A stretch of DNA of 64,000 nucleotides from Oscillospiraceae bacterium (GTDB lineage: Bacteria; Bacillota; Clostridia; Oscillospirales; CAG-272), in assembly GCA_015065385.1 (NCBI GenBank), contig SVQK01000097.1:1-64000 (forward strand), read 5' to 3'. The position numbers and the translations under genes were made by a program. The notes under the pieces are model-generated. The model was given only the letters and a program-made list of their open reading frames with translations, ran no database searches and was not told the DNA's origin. Positions 17,043-25,532 of this stretch are shown here, piece by piece. Each line of letters begins with the position of its first letter. Within the stretch, counting starts at the first letter, position 1.

Positions 17043-18638
17043 TCAGCCCCGTCTGCGGATCGTTTTCAGCTCGTTCAACGTGACGACGCGGAAGGCGAAG
17101 ATCAGCGCGGCGTACACGGCTCCCGCAAGCGCGATGGCCAGAAGTCCGCCGAGCCGCAGTCCCAGCGCGGATTCGAGCGGGATCGCCAGAAGATACGCCG
17201 CCCCGCCCATCAGGACCGCCGCCGCTGCCGTCTTCGCCACGTTGACGAGGATCGGTTTCGCGCAGCCCCGCATGAACTGCTGGAGGAAGAGCAGGTTCAT
17301 GGCGATCATGACCACATAGCAGACGCAGGTGGCGATGGGCGCGCCTTTGATGTTGAGCGCGGGGATGCTGACGAGAACCGTGGTCAGGACGCACTTGATC
17401 ACGCCGCCCACCGTCAGGCTCACAAGCGGCAGATTCACCCGCCCGAAGGCCTGCAGAATCGCGCCCGTCACCGACACGACGGCATACAGGATCACGGCGA
17501 TCCCGAAGGTTGCCAGCATGGGGACGCCTTCCTCCGCGTTTCCTTTGGGATACAGAATGGAGAAGATCGGCGCGGCGAGGATGAACATGCCGACTCCGGC
17601 GGGCAGGGCCAGCATGAGGGAATACTTGAAGCAGTTGGTCAGGTTCTTTTTCACGCCCTCCCTGTCCCTTGCCGTCCACGCGGCGGTGAGCACGGGCAGA
17701 ATGCTGACGGTGAAGGGCACGATGAACGCGGAGGGGAAATTGAAGATCTTTTTCGCGTTGCCGAAGACGCCGTTCAGGCCCTTCGCCGCCTCGTAGCCGA
17801 AGTTCAGGCCGGACAGCGTGATCGGCCCGATTTTGATCCCCTCCTGCAAAAGGTGCATGATGATGAAGTTGTCGATGACGTTCACCACGCTCATGACGGA
17901 GGAGCCGAGGGACACGGGAATGGCGATGCGGAACAGCTCTTTGATGATAGCCTTGTCCGAGCGCACGGGAAGATCCGGCAGAACGGTGTTCCGGTCAAAC
18001 CGTTTCTTTCCGATCAAAAGGAAGACCACGGCGAGCACCGCGCCCACGGACACACCGGTGATGGCTGCGGCGGAGGACTTCGAGTCACCCGCTCCGGCCC
18101 GCACCACGATCAGGGCGAGGACGATCCCGAGGACCAGCTTGACGACGGCTTCGATGACCTGGGAGACAGCAGTATAGATCATGACGGAATGGCCCTGGAA
18201 ATACCCGCGGAGCGCGGACATGACAAAGGCGCAGAACGCGGTCACGGCCAACACCCGGATGGAGAGTCCCGCGTCGGGATTCCCGATCCGCGCGGCCAGC
18301 CAGTCGCCGAAGACGAACATGAATCCGGCGATCACGGCTCCGATGACGGTGAACAGGCGCACCGCCACCTGATAGATCCGCTCCGCCTCCCGGTGATTGC
18401 CGCTCACAAGGGTCTCGGAGATCATGCGGGACACGGCAACGGGAAGACCGGCCGAAGCCAGTACGGCGAACATGTTGTAGATATCGTACGCGCTGTAGAA
18501 TACGCCCATGCCGCCGTCTTTCAGGATCCCGGCGATGGGGAAGGTGAAGAACAGGCCCGCCAGCTTGACGAACGCTGTGGAAATGGTGAGGATGAACGCC
18601 CCCTCGAGGAAGGAGCCTTTTCGTGTGGAATTGTTCAG
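17043..18638 (-). CDS. MOP-superfamily polysaccharide/lipid flippase (SpoVB/MurJ-like), probable CTG start
   Basis: A 531-residue multi-spanning membrane protein with about 14 helices, of the SpoVB/MurJ/Wzx type. The conserved N-terminus FLEGAFILTIST, then SAGLPVAVSRMISE and GYFQGHS, fit the family, which moves lipid-linked sugar precursors such as lipid II across the membrane. No ATG, GTG or TTG codon exists in frame before the first conserved helix; the best start is CTG at 18638-18636, about eight bases after GAGGG and roughly 30 bases downstream of a good promoter. The first in-frame ATG would delete the first helix. It heads a minus-strand run with the GDPD-like gene, pepF and two hydrolases. 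Confidence 0.85.
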   Translation of the reverse strand: MNNSTRKGSFLEGAFILTISTAFVKLAGLFFTFPIAGILKDGGMGVFYSAYDIYNMFAVLASAGLPVAVSRMISETLVSGNHREAERIYQVAVRLFTVIGAVIAGFMFVFGDWLAARIGNPDAGLSIRVLAVTAFCAFVMSALRGYFQGHSVMIYTAVSQVIEAVVKLVLGIVLALIVVRAGAGDSKSSAAAITGVSVGAVLAVVFLLIGKKRFDRNTVLPDLPVRSDKAIIKELFRIAIPVSLGSSVMSVVNVIDNFIIMHLLQEGIKIGPITLSGLNFGYEAAKGLNGVFGNAKKIFNFPSAFIVPFTVSILPVLTAAWTARDREGVKKNLTNCFKYSLMLALPAGVGMFILAAPIFSILYPKGNAEEGVPMLATFGIAVILYAVVSVTGAILQAFGRVNLPLVSLTVGGVIKCVLTTVLVSIPALNIKGAPIATCVCYVVMIAMNLLFLQQFMRGCAKPILVNVAKTAAAAVLMGGAAYLLAIPLESALGLRLGGLLAIALAGAVYAALIFAFRVVTLNELKTIRRRG

Positions 18639-18675
18639 AACGGGTACCCTCTTTTTCTCAGATCTGGATTGATTT

Positions 18676-18704
18676 ATTGTAGCACAGAACACGCGGAAAG
18701 TCAA
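18676..18704 (-). promoter_or_regulatory. Sigma-A promoter of the flippase operon
   Basis: Minus strand: TTGACT (18704-18699), 17-base spacer, TACAAT (18681-18676), about 35 bases before the CTG start. Confidence 0.82.
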
Positions 18705-18751
18705 TTGCTTCGGGAGATTCCGGTCCGCGCCGTATCCGGAAAACGAAAAAA

Positions 18752-18776
18752 GGGGGAGTCTTACGAAAACTCCCCC
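18752..18776 (-). terminator. Terminator of the second solute-binding lipoprotein gene
   Basis: Perfect 8-base stem GGGGGAGT/ACTCCCCC followed on the minus strand by a run of six T, 27 bases after the stop at 18803. Confidence 0.9.
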
Positions 18777-18802
18777 GAACCGGTGACAGGAAACCGCGAG
18801 CC

Positions 18803-20299
18803 TCAGTCGCCCAGCAGAGCCGCGAGGTTCTTCGACAGCATCTTGTCGGCCGCCTTGCTGCTCTTCGCCACGATGGACGCCACGTCCGCGTTCCCCGACG
18901 TCGCCGCGTTCGAGACGGCGTCCTTCACCGTCGAAACGCTCAAAAGGTCGCAGAGGTTGAAGCGCCCTGAGGACAGGATGAGGTTCAACATCTCCTTGCT
19001 CTCCTCGTCGCGGATGTACTTGAAGTTGAGCGTCGTGTCCACATAGGCCTCGCGCAGATCGCCGTAGGAATACGCGCAGAGGTTCTCGAGGACGACTCCG
19101 GTGCGCTCCGCGTCGGGCGTGGTGACCGGGATGCCGCACATAGCCGCGTAGTTGGCGATGTAGGTGACGTAGTCGCTCTGAGCCTCGTCATACTTCGGGA
19201 ACGGCACGATGCCGAACTCGTCGTCCATATCGCGCAGCTTTTTCAGGGATCCGATGGGTTCGAAGTAGAACAGCGCGTGACCGGAGAGGAAGACGCCGTG
19301 CCATTCGTCCTGATACTGGGAGATGTTCTTGGTCACGCCGGACATGCAGACGTAGGTATTCATGGCGTCCGTGGTGAACATGGTGTTCACGATCTTCTCC
19401 ACAACGGAATAGAACCGGTCACCGGGCACCACATTCTCCGGGATCCCCTCCGCGTTCCGCGCGATGATGACCTCGTCGCTCGCCATGCAGAGGGCGTTGA
19501 AGCAGCCGGAATAGCAGGTCACGCCGAAGAGGTCGCTGCCGTCCATCGTCCCGTTGCCGTCCAGATCCTGCGCCGCGGCCTCCATATCGGATTTCAGCAC
19601 GTCGAGGGTCCATTTTCCCTCCTTCACGACGTCGTAGGGATTCTCGAGCTGGTTCCGGTCGATGATGGAGCGGTTGTAGCCGTTCATCCAGAAGGATTCC
19701 TTGAACATGAGGTGGATATCCCCGACGAGGAAGAAGAGCTTGTCCAAGATCTGGATCTCGCTCATGGCCTTCCCTTCCCACCACGGCTTTGCGAGATTGA
19801 GGGAGGCGATCTCGTTGACGTTGAGCAGCTTGCCTCCGGTTGCGAAGGGAGCGACGAATCCGGCCTCGTTCCAGAAGCAGGAGAAGGTGTCGTCCGCCGC
19901 CGCGATGGCCGCGTTCATCTGATTCGTGACATCGCCGTAGGACTCGAGATGCTCGTCGAGCTTGATGCCGAGCATGTCCTCCACCTTCTGATTCCGGTTG
20001 AAGACGGCGTCGTTGATGCCCTCGCCCGTCAGCTCCTCCGCCGACATGATGGTATAGGCGAAGTTGGAGATATTGTTGAGGAAGGAGAACGTCATTCCGC
20101 CATAATCGCCTGTGGGCAGATCCTCATAGAGCTTCGCGGTCGGATCCTCTTCGGCTTCCGCGCCGGGGTCGGCCTGAGCGTTGGAGGCGGCTCCGTTCTG
20201 GGTCTGGGAGGCCGGATCGGCGTTGTCCGGCGCGTCGGAGCAGGACGCCAGCGGCAGAAGCATCGCCAGCGCGAGAAGCATGCAGAACAGTTTCTTCAT
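18803..20299 (-). CDS. Extracellular solute-binding lipoprotein (orphan, EF-hand-like loop)
   Basis: A 498-residue lipoprotein with a clean signal peptide and lipobox LASC ending at Cys20, followed by a 40-residue disordered, Ala/Asp/Gln-rich linker. It is a paralogue of the protein at 1527-3035: shared LAKPWW, EGKWTLD, DLDGNG loop (about residues 243-254, an EF-hand-like calcium site), FGIVPFPKYDE and a C-terminal helical part. The family resembles ABC solute-binding proteins, but again no permease or ATPase gene is adjacent. It has its own consensus promoter and terminator, so it is a single-gene unit. Ligand unknown. Confidence 0.82.
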   Translation of the reverse strand: MKKLFCMLLALAMLLPLASCSDAPDNADPASQTQNGAASNAQADPGAEAEEDPTAKLYEDLPTGDYGGMTFSFLNNISNFAYTIMSAEELTGEGINDAVFNRNQKVEDMLGIKLDEHLESYGDVTNQMNAAIAAADDTFSCFWNEAGFVAPFATGGKLLNVNEIASLNLAKPWWEGKAMSEIQILDKLFFLVGDIHLMFKESFWMNGYNRSIIDRNQLENPYDVVKEGKWTLDVLKSDMEAAAQDLDGNGTMDGSDLFGVTCYSGCFNALCMASDEVIIARNAEGIPENVVPGDRFYSVVEKIVNTMFTTDAMNTYVCMSGVTKNISQYQDEWHGVFLSGHALFYFEPIGSLKKLRDMDDEFGIVPFPKYDEAQSDYVTYIANYAAMCGIPVTTPDAERTGVVLENLCAYSYGDLREAYVDTTLNFKYIRDEESKEMLNLILSSGRFNLCDLLSVSTVKDAVSNAATSGNADVASIVAKSSKAADKMLSKNLAALLGD

Positions 20300-20359
20300 A
20301 ATGGATCTCCTTTGAATCGGCGGGAATCCTGAACGTTTCGCGCCGTTCTATGTATCTTT

Positions 20360-20388
20360 ATTATAACGGATTCAAATGTACTTGTCAA
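20360..20388 (-). promoter_or_regulatory. Sigma-A promoter of the second lipoprotein gene
   Basis: Minus strand: TTGACA (20388-20383), 17-base spacer, TATAAT (20365-20360), both exact consensus; about 60 bases before the start codon. Confidence 0.92.
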
Positions 20389-20437
20389 CGGCGCGGGAAT
20401 TTTTTCTGCTTCTCTCCGGAAAAATCGTTCGGGGTAC

Positions 20438-20466
20438 TGGCAATCCGGCGCGTTTTCCTGTATAAT
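20438..20466 (+). promoter_or_regulatory. Promoter of the second metallophosphoesterase gene
   Basis: TATAAT at 20461-20466 is exact; the -35 region TGGCAA (20438-20443) is poor, with a 17-base spacer. The start codon lies 46 bases after the -10. Confidence 0.65.
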
Positions 20467-20512
20467 GGGAGCGTATCATTCCGACAGCGCGATCGCGGCG
20501 AAAGGAACCGTT

Positions 20513-21373
20513 ATGAACATCATCGACGTCAATCTGAATCTCGGGGCGAAAGAGCCCTTTACGATCTGGCACATCTCCGACAGCCACCTCTGCCTAGCGG
20601 ACGGGCGGGACAACGAGCGGAAGAACAAGCTCGCCGCGTCTCGGGCAAACGAATTCACCGGCGGCCATCCGGAACGGCTGACGGCCTATGCCGAAGAGCA
20701 GTTCGCGGCGGTGCGGGAGAGCGGAGCTCCGCTGATCTACACCGGCGATTTCTGCGACTTCGTATCCGAGGCCAATCTCGACTATGCGAAGCGGCTGTTT
20801 TCCACCGTGGACTCCTTCGTCTGTGCCGGGAACCACGAATTCAGCCAATATGTGGGCGAGGCGTGGGAAGACGAGGATTACAAGGCCATGTCCTTCGAGA
20901 AGGTCTGCGCGGCGTTTCCCGCCAACAACATCTGGTATTCCGAGCGGATGATCGGCGGGATCCGGTTCGTCGCGGTGGACAACAACTACTATTACGTCCT
21001 CCCGGAGCAGATCGAACGGTTCCGCGCCGCGCTCTCCGACGGAGTTCCGGTCGTACTCTGCGTCCACAATCCCCTGTATTCCGAAAACACCTACGAGCTC
21101 GTCATGAAGAACAAGGCTCCGGACGAGCCGCCCTATCTCTGCGGATGCCCGTACGAGCTGCTTCTGAATCTGAACGACCACCGCCGCCGCCAGCAGACCA
21201 CGAACGAACTGACGCGGGAATTCGTAGATCTCTGCGAGTCCTCGAAAAATCTCAAAGCGATCCTCGCCGGTCACCTCCACCGGTTCGTCTCCTGCGCGAT
21301 GAATTCCGGGATCCCTCAGATCGTCGCGCCCGGAGGATACGCGAACGAGGTCGTGCGGTACACGGTGCGGTAA
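20513..21373 (+). CDS. Metallophosphoesterase
   Basis: A 286-residue calcineurin-like phosphoesterase with the ordered motifs HISDSHL, YTGDF, CAGNHEF, VHNPLY and LAGHLHRF. It lacks the N-terminal beta domain of the paralogue at 12439-13542. An in-frame ATG at 20465 overlaps the -10 box and cannot be the start; the ATG at 20513 follows AAAGGA. No signal peptide. It stands alone between a promoter and a bidirectional terminator; substrate unknown. Confidence 0.86.
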   Translation: MNIIDVNLNLGAKEPFTIWHISDSHLCLADGRDNERKNKLAASRANEFTGGHPERLTAYAEEQFAAVRESGAPLIYTGDFCDFVSEANLDYAKRLFSTVDSFVCAGNHEFSQYVGEAWEDEDYKAMSFEKVCAAFPANNIWYSERMIGGIRFVAVDNNYYYVLPEQIERFRAALSDGVPVVLCVHNPLYSENTYELVMKNKAPDEPPYLCGCPYELLLNLNDHRRRQQTTNELTREFVDLCESSKNLKAILAGHLHRFVSCAMNSGIPQIVAPGGYANEVVRYTVR

Positions 21374-21390
21374 AGGAAACGTCCAAACCG

Positions 21391-21450
21391 AAAAAGCGTT
21401 CCCGCTTTCCCCGGAGGATCAGACCCTGGGACGAGGCGGAAACGCTTTTT
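21391..21450. terminator. Bidirectional terminator
   Basis: AAAAAGCGTTCCCGC (21391-21405) pairs with GCGGAAACGCTTTTT (21436-21450) with one mismatch. T runs occur on both strands, serving the phosphoesterase gene and the convergent oxidoreductase gene ending at 21495. Confidence 0.88.
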
Positions 21451-21494
21451 GACTTATACCGGACAAAAGCCGGGCAGTCGGCCGCCGGACGCGA

Positions 21495-22550
21495 TTACTC
21501 CAGCTCGACCTTGACGGGTTTGCCGGTGGCCATGGATTCGTTGCAGGCCATGGTGAATGCCACGGACTTGAAGGCGTCGCGGTAGGGGGAGCGGACCTTG
21601 GAGCCGTCGCCGGAGATGACCGCCTCGATGAAGGTGCGGTCACAGAGGATGCCGGCGTCCCCTTCCTCGCGGTAAACGATGCTGTCGCCCGCCGCGCCGA
21701 GAGCTCCGTCGCCCTTGATGACGAATCCGCCCTTGTCCTCTTCCGGTTCCGCGGGCTTCTCGCCGAATACCTCGAAGGTGCCGAGGATCTTGAGCTCCGC
21801 TCTCTTGTCCTTCGCGGAGAAGATGATCTTGGAATCGAAGGAGTTGCCGCTCGTGGCGTAGTCGCCGGTGGAGATGGTGCCGATGGTGCCGTTTTTGAAC
21901 TTCACGATGGTCACGGAACAGTCGTCGGTGTTATAGTCCGGGACGCCCTTCACGAAGCCGCGGGTCCCGTAGGTGCAGACCTCTTCCGGCTCGCCGAAGG
22001 TATAGCGGATGATATCGAACTGATGGATGGTCTGCTCGACGATCTGGCCGCCGGAGAGATCCTTGTCCTTCCACCAGAACACGCCGGGAATGCCGCCGAT
22101 GCGGGTGCAGTCGATGAAGACGATCTCATTCTCGCGGCAGAATTTGAGGTTGGGCTCGACCAGCTTGGAGTACCGGCATTGGAACCCGGACGCGGTGATG
22201 AGGTTCTTCTCCTCGGCGGCGTCGCGGATCCTCCGGGCCAGATCCAGATCGAGCGCGAGGGGCTTTTCCACGAAGAACGGGATCCCGCGGCGGATCGTTT
22301 CGAATTCGATTTCGCCGTGGCAGTAGGGCGGGATGCAGATGAAGACCATATCCGGCTTGACCTCGTCGTACATCTCGATATAGTTGGTGAAAGCCTTTCC
22401 GCTTCCCGCTTTCTCGACGAAGCTCTCCGCGCGCTCGGGAATCAGGTCGCAGAAGCCCGCCAGCTCAACGAGTTCCGTGAACTGCAGAAAGTGGCCGAGA
22501 TGGTATCCGCCGATGCCGCCGCATCCGATCATGGCAAGTTTCTTTTTCAT
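21495..22550 (-). CDS. Gfo/Idh/MocA family oxidoreductase
   Basis: A 351-residue NAD(P)-dependent dehydrogenase: N-terminal Rossmann fold with MIGCGGIGGYH, the EKPLALD catalytic-lysine motif near residue 95, and a C-terminal alpha/beta domain with GGQIVEQTIHQFDIIRY. Family members oxidise sugars or inositols. The sugar-isomerase/epimerase gene directly upstream on the same strand suggests a two-step carbohydrate or inositol conversion, substrate unknown. Start preceded by AAAGGAGAG. Confidence 0.9.
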   Translation of the reverse strand: MKKKLAMIGCGGIGGYHLGHFLQFTELVELAGFCDLIPERAESFVEKAGSGKAFTNYIEMYDEVKPDMVFICIPPYCHGEIEFETIRRGIPFFVEKPLALDLDLARRIRDAAEEKNLITASGFQCRYSKLVEPNLKFCRENEIVFIDCTRIGGIPGVFWWKDKDLSGGQIVEQTIHQFDIIRYTFGEPEEVCTYGTRGFVKGVPDYNTDDCSVTIVKFKNGTIGTISTGDYATSGNSFDSKIIFSAKDKRAELKILGTFEVFGEKPAEPEEDKGGFVIKGDGALGAAGDSIVYREEGDAGILCDRTFIEAVISGDGSKVRSPYRDAFKSVAFTMACNESMATGKPVKVELE

Positions 22551-22610
22551 GCTGTCTCTCCTTTATGTTGTGAGTGTTCCGATTTGCTTTCGTGTACGTT
22601 GTCAACCCGC

Positions 22611-23441
22611 TCATCCGTACGAGATGATGGTCCCGATCTCGCCAGCGACCTTGGCGTAGTAGTCGTCCCAGGACATGGCGGGATCGGACTTTCCGACTTC
22701 TCCTGTCAGATAGCCGTCGAATCCGCCTTTCTTCAGCGCGGGGACAATGGCCTCCCAGTTGGCGGAGCCGTGGGTGATATCCACGAAGGTCCCGCCGGAG
22801 TTGATGCCGCCGTTTCTCAGATAATCCTTGACGTGAACGCAGACGATCCGGCCCGCAAGAATCTCCGCCCAGTACTCGGAGGTGGAGAAGGCCAGCATAT
22901 TGCCCGCGTCGAAATACGCGCCGATGGCCGGGGAGTCGATTTCGTCGAGCATGGTCGTCATGTCGAAGGGGGAGAGGAAGAATCCGTTCCAAACGTTCTC
23001 GAGTCCGACGGCAATGCCGGATTCCGCGATCTCGTCCTTCATGGTCTTGTAAAACGCGATGCTGGTCTCCCGCGCGGCTTTCAGGGAGGTCGCGCCGTCC
23101 ATGCCGCCCGGTACGGTCAAAATTCCCTTCGCGCCGAGGGCCTTTGCCGCCTCGATCTGCTTTCTCAAAAGACGCCTGTAATCCTCCCACTGCTCCGGGT
23201 GGCCGCTCATGCCGCCGGAAAGCGAGGTGGAAATGCTGACGACGGGCAGGCTGTACGTCTCACTGTAGGACCGAATGGCGGCGTAGTCCTCCTCCGTCGT
23301 CTCCATGGAAAGCCCGTGCGCCGCTCCCGGCCTGTCCACGTTCAGCTCGATCCCGTCAAATCCGGCGCGGGACACGGCCCGGAACATGTCCTCCATGCCG
23401 AGGGAGCCTTCCACGGTCCATGCGTTCAGCGATTTTTTCAT
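22611..23441 (-). CDS. Sugar phosphate isomerase/epimerase (TIM barrel)
   Basis: A 276-residue xylose-isomerase-like TIM-barrel protein. Seen: FDGIELNVD, GLENVWNGFFLSP, GAYFDAGNM and VHVKDY, which supply the Glu, Asp and His metal ligands of this family. The frame stays open far upstream, but the ATG at 23441 is correct because it follows ACAGGAGGA and begins the conserved fold. It is 60 bases upstream of the oxidoreductase gene and shares the promoter at 23559-23587; both likely act on one sugar or inositol intermediate. Confidence 0.9.
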   Translation of the reverse strand: MKKSLNAWTVEGSLGMEDMFRAVSRAGFDGIELNVDRPGAAHGLSMETTEEDYAAIRSYSETYSLPVVSISTSLSGGMSGHPEQWEDYRRLLRKQIEAAKALGAKGILTVPGGMDGATSLKAARETSIAFYKTMKDEIAESGIAVGLENVWNGFFLSPFDMTTMLDEIDSPAIGAYFDAGNMLAFSTSEYWAEILAGRIVCVHVKDYLRNGGINSGGTFVDITHGSANWEAIVPALKKGGFDGYLTGEVGKSDPAMSWDDYYAKVAGEIGTIISYG

Positions 23442-23558
23442 GCTATCCTCCTGTCGGGGTTCCGTTCCCGGAATGCGCCCTGTGATGATCCGCAATGCGC
23501 TCATATCGAGCCGGAATCCGGGAGTCCGCCCGGACGCTTTCCCTCCTCCGGCAGATCC

Positions 23559-23587
23559 AGTATATCCTTTTTTCCTGTTCCTGTCAA
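23559..23587 (-). promoter_or_regulatory. Sigma-A promoter of the epimerase/oxidoreductase operon
   Basis: Minus strand: TTGACA (23587-23582), 17-base spacer, TATACT (23564-23559). The leader to the start codon is about 110 bases and contains small GC-rich hairpins but no riboswitch I recognise. Confidence 0.88.
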
Positions 23588-23664
23588 GAAGGATTGCACA
23601 AATAACCGGGGAGAATCCGGAACTTTTATCTATAATCCCCACGGACCGAGGAGTGCGCAAAAAA

Positions 23665-23698
23665 GGACGCCCGGTCCGTCGTTCAGACCGAAGCGTCC
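23665..23698 (-). terminator. Terminator of the hom-ACT operon
   Basis: GGACGC/GCGTCC outer stem with a CGGTC/GACCG inner stem, followed on the minus strand by six T; 22 bases after the stop at 23720. Confidence 0.9.
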
Positions 23699-23719
23699 GC
23701 TGTTCGATTGGCCGGAAGA

Positions 23720-24190
23720 TCACACGATCTCGAATCCGTCGAGAAGCGCCTGATACGCGCGGTCGGCGTCCCGGCGGGGGATCAGCATGCAGATCTTGAT
23801 TTCGCTCGTGGAGATATTGAGGATGCGCACGTCCGCGTCCCAGAGGCACTTGAAAACCTTCGCGGCGACGCCGGGCTTCCCCTGCATCCCTTCGCCGGAC
23901 ACGGACAGCTTCACCGCTGACGGATCGATCTCGATCTCGGTCTCGGGGCTGTCGGAAAACCGCTTCGTGAGGATTTCCCGCGCGCGCTCGCTGTCCTCCG
24001 CGTGGATGGTAAAGATCAGATCGTTCCCATGGCCCACGGACGCGGTCTGGAGGATGATGTCCACGTCCACGCCTCCGTCCGCCAGCGCGCCGAAAGTCAT
24101 ATAGGCCACAGCCGGATTCGCGGGAGGCCGGCGCACATATACCACCGCGATATTGTCGTCTCTTGAAATGGCATGAATCCCGTACAGCAT
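23720..24190 (-). CDS. Free-standing double ACT-domain protein (aspartokinase regulatory-domain-like)
   Basis: A 156-residue protein made of two ACT domains with no kinase part. The first half (RDDNIAVVYVRRPP, VDVDIILQTAS) and second half (VKLSVSGEGMQGKPGVAAKVF, ADVRILNISTSEIKICMLI) match the regulatory end of aspartate kinase, which binds lysine or threonine. The gene lies four bases after homoserine dehydrogenase, with its ribosome site inside that gene's end, so they are coupled. It may act as a separate feedback sensor for aspartokinase or homoserine dehydrogenase, comparable in layout to the beta subunit of Bacillus aspartokinase II. No catalytic aspartokinase gene is visible nearby. Confidence 0.85.
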   Translation of the reverse strand: MLYGIHAISRDDNIAVVYVRRPPANPAVAYMTFGALADGGVDVDIILQTASVGHGNDLIFTIHAEDSERAREILTKRFSDSPETEIEIDPSAVKLSVSGEGMQGKPGVAAKVFKCLWDADVRILNISTSEIKICMLIPRRDADRAYQALLDGFEIV

Positions 24191-24194
24191 GGAA

Positions 24195-25391
24195 TCACCT
24201 CAAAATCCGAATGATGCGGGCGTCGGGCAGAAGGCCCTTCACCTGCGGGACCGAGCAGCCGCGGAGAACGAATTCCGATCCGCCGCCGTCCAGCCGCTCC
24301 ACGGAGTCAGCCGCCGCCGCGAGGATCTCCTCCGCTTCGGCAGACGGGAGACCGGTTCTCACATAGGCGTCCGTCGGCAGGCTCTCGAAGGGAACAAGGG
24401 TCCCGGCGGGCTTTTTCTCAAAGTCGGGGAGCCGCTCCGCTCCTGCCGCTCCGGAAAGGACGGCGCAGAGATCGGACACCAGAGCCGCCGCCGTGGGAAG
24501 ACGCCCCGCGCCCCGCCCGTAATACAGGATATCGCCCGTCGCGGGAAGGGTGAGGGAGACCGCGTTATAGACGCCGTTCACGCCGGACAGGGGATGCGCC
24601 GCGGGAACGATCATGGGGCAGACGCCCGCAGACACGCCGCGCTCCCCGGTGACGGTTTTGGCGATGAGGCGCAGCGTTCCGCCGGCCTTTTTCGCGCCTT
24701 CCATATCGCTCACCGTCACGTCCCGGATCCCTTCGGCGTACACGTCCGCGGCGTCGGGCAGGATCCCGGAGCAGAGGCTGGTGAGGATCATGATCTTCCG
24801 CTTGGCGTCGATGCCGTCCACGTCGGCGGAGGGTTCCCGTTCCGCGTATCCGAGCGCCTGCGCCTCCCGGAGCGTATCCTCGAAGGACCGTCCGCTCTGC
24901 ATGGCCGTCAGGATGTAGTTGGTGGTGCCGTTGACGATCCCGGCGGCCTCTTTGACCCGCTCTCCGGCGAAGCTCGTGAGGAAGGGCCGGATCAGCGGGA
25001 TCCCTCCGCCGACGCTCCCCTCGAAGAGATAGGCGCCTCCGTTCTCCCTTGCCAGCGCGAGCAGTTCCCCGCCCTTTTCCGACACCAGTTCCTTGTTGGA
25101 GGTGACGACGGATTTTCCGGCTTTCAGGCAGGCGGCGGTGAATTCATACGCGGGCCGCAGTCCTCCCATGGCCTCGCAGACCGCCTCGATTTCCGGATCG
25201 GCGAGGATCGTGTCGATCGAGCGGATCACGCGGTCTCCGTAGGGCGAATCCGGGAAATCCCGCAGATCGAGGATATACTTCACGTCCACGCCGTCCCCCA
25301 CGGTTCGCCGGATCTGCTCCGCGCTCTCCGTCAAGACGGTGGGGATGCCTCCGCCCACGATTCCGAACCCCAGAATGGCGATCTGTTTCAT
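24195..25391 (-). CDS. hom: Homoserine dehydrogenase
   Basis: A 398-residue homoserine dehydrogenase, reducing aspartate semialdehyde to homoserine for threonine and methionine synthesis. Seen: GFGIVGGG nucleotide loop at the N-terminus, AGKSVVTSNKELV, EGSVGGGIPLI, NGTTNYILT and the catalytic ADVDGIDAKRK region with the conserved lysine. Bacillus-type enzymes are longer and end in a clear ACT domain; here the last 70 residues are a shortened, degenerate beta-alpha-beta unit. A separate double-ACT protein follows immediately, which may supply regulation. Own promoter upstream. Confidence 0.94.
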   Translation of the reverse strand: MKQIAILGFGIVGGGIPTVLTESAEQIRRTVGDGVDVKYILDLRDFPDSPYGDRVIRSIDTILADPEIEAVCEAMGGLRPAYEFTAACLKAGKSVVTSNKELVSEKGGELLALARENGGAYLFEGSVGGGIPLIRPFLTSFAGERVKEAAGIVNGTTNYILTAMQSGRSFEDTLREAQALGYAEREPSADVDGIDAKRKIMILTSLCSGILPDAADVYAEGIRDVTVSDMEGAKKAGGTLRLIAKTVTGERGVSAGVCPMIVPAAHPLSGVNGVYNAVSLTLPATGDILYYGRGAGRLPTAAALVSDLCAVLSGAAGAERLPDFEKKPAGTLVPFESLPTDAYVRTGLPSAEAEEILAAAADSVERLDGGGSEFVLRGCSVPQVKGLLPDARIIRILR

Positions 25392-25456
25392 ACGAACCTC
25401 GTTTCCCGCACGACACCCGTCTCTTCCCCGGCGCGCGCCTTCCCGAATAATATCTT

Positions 25457-25485
25457 ATCATACCACAATCCCCGGCTGAAATCAA
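25457..25485 (-). promoter_or_regulatory. Sigma-A promoter of hom
   Basis: Minus strand: TTGATT (25485-25480), 17-base spacer, TATGAT (25462-25457), about 65 bases before the start codon. It lies directly after the mrnC stop; no clear terminator separates them. Confidence 0.78.
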
Positions 25486-25532
25486 GTCGGAGGCCGCGGT
25501 TTGGATAAGTTTTCATGATTTTGTAACATTTT

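Noticed and set aside
13547..17083. A very long open frame (about 1180 codons) on the plus strand, and similar long ones opposite the transglutaminase-like and dcw genes.
   Set aside because: They mirror well-identified minus-strand genes. High GC removes stop codons in the antisense frame; the translations are Arg/His/Val-rich with no domain.
20465..20512. An upstream in-frame ATG extending the metallophosphoesterase by 16 residues.
   Set aside because: The ATG lies inside the TATAAT -10 box, so it cannot be on the transcript; the ATG at 20513 has a ribosome site.
23442..23558. A leader of about 110 bases before the epimerase gene, considered as a riboswitch.
   Set aside because: Only small GC-rich hairpins are present; no conserved core of a known riboswitch class and no terminator/antiterminator pair.
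23631..23636. An exact TATAAT on the plus strand.
   Set aside because: No -35 hexamer at a workable distance and no plus-strand gene follows.
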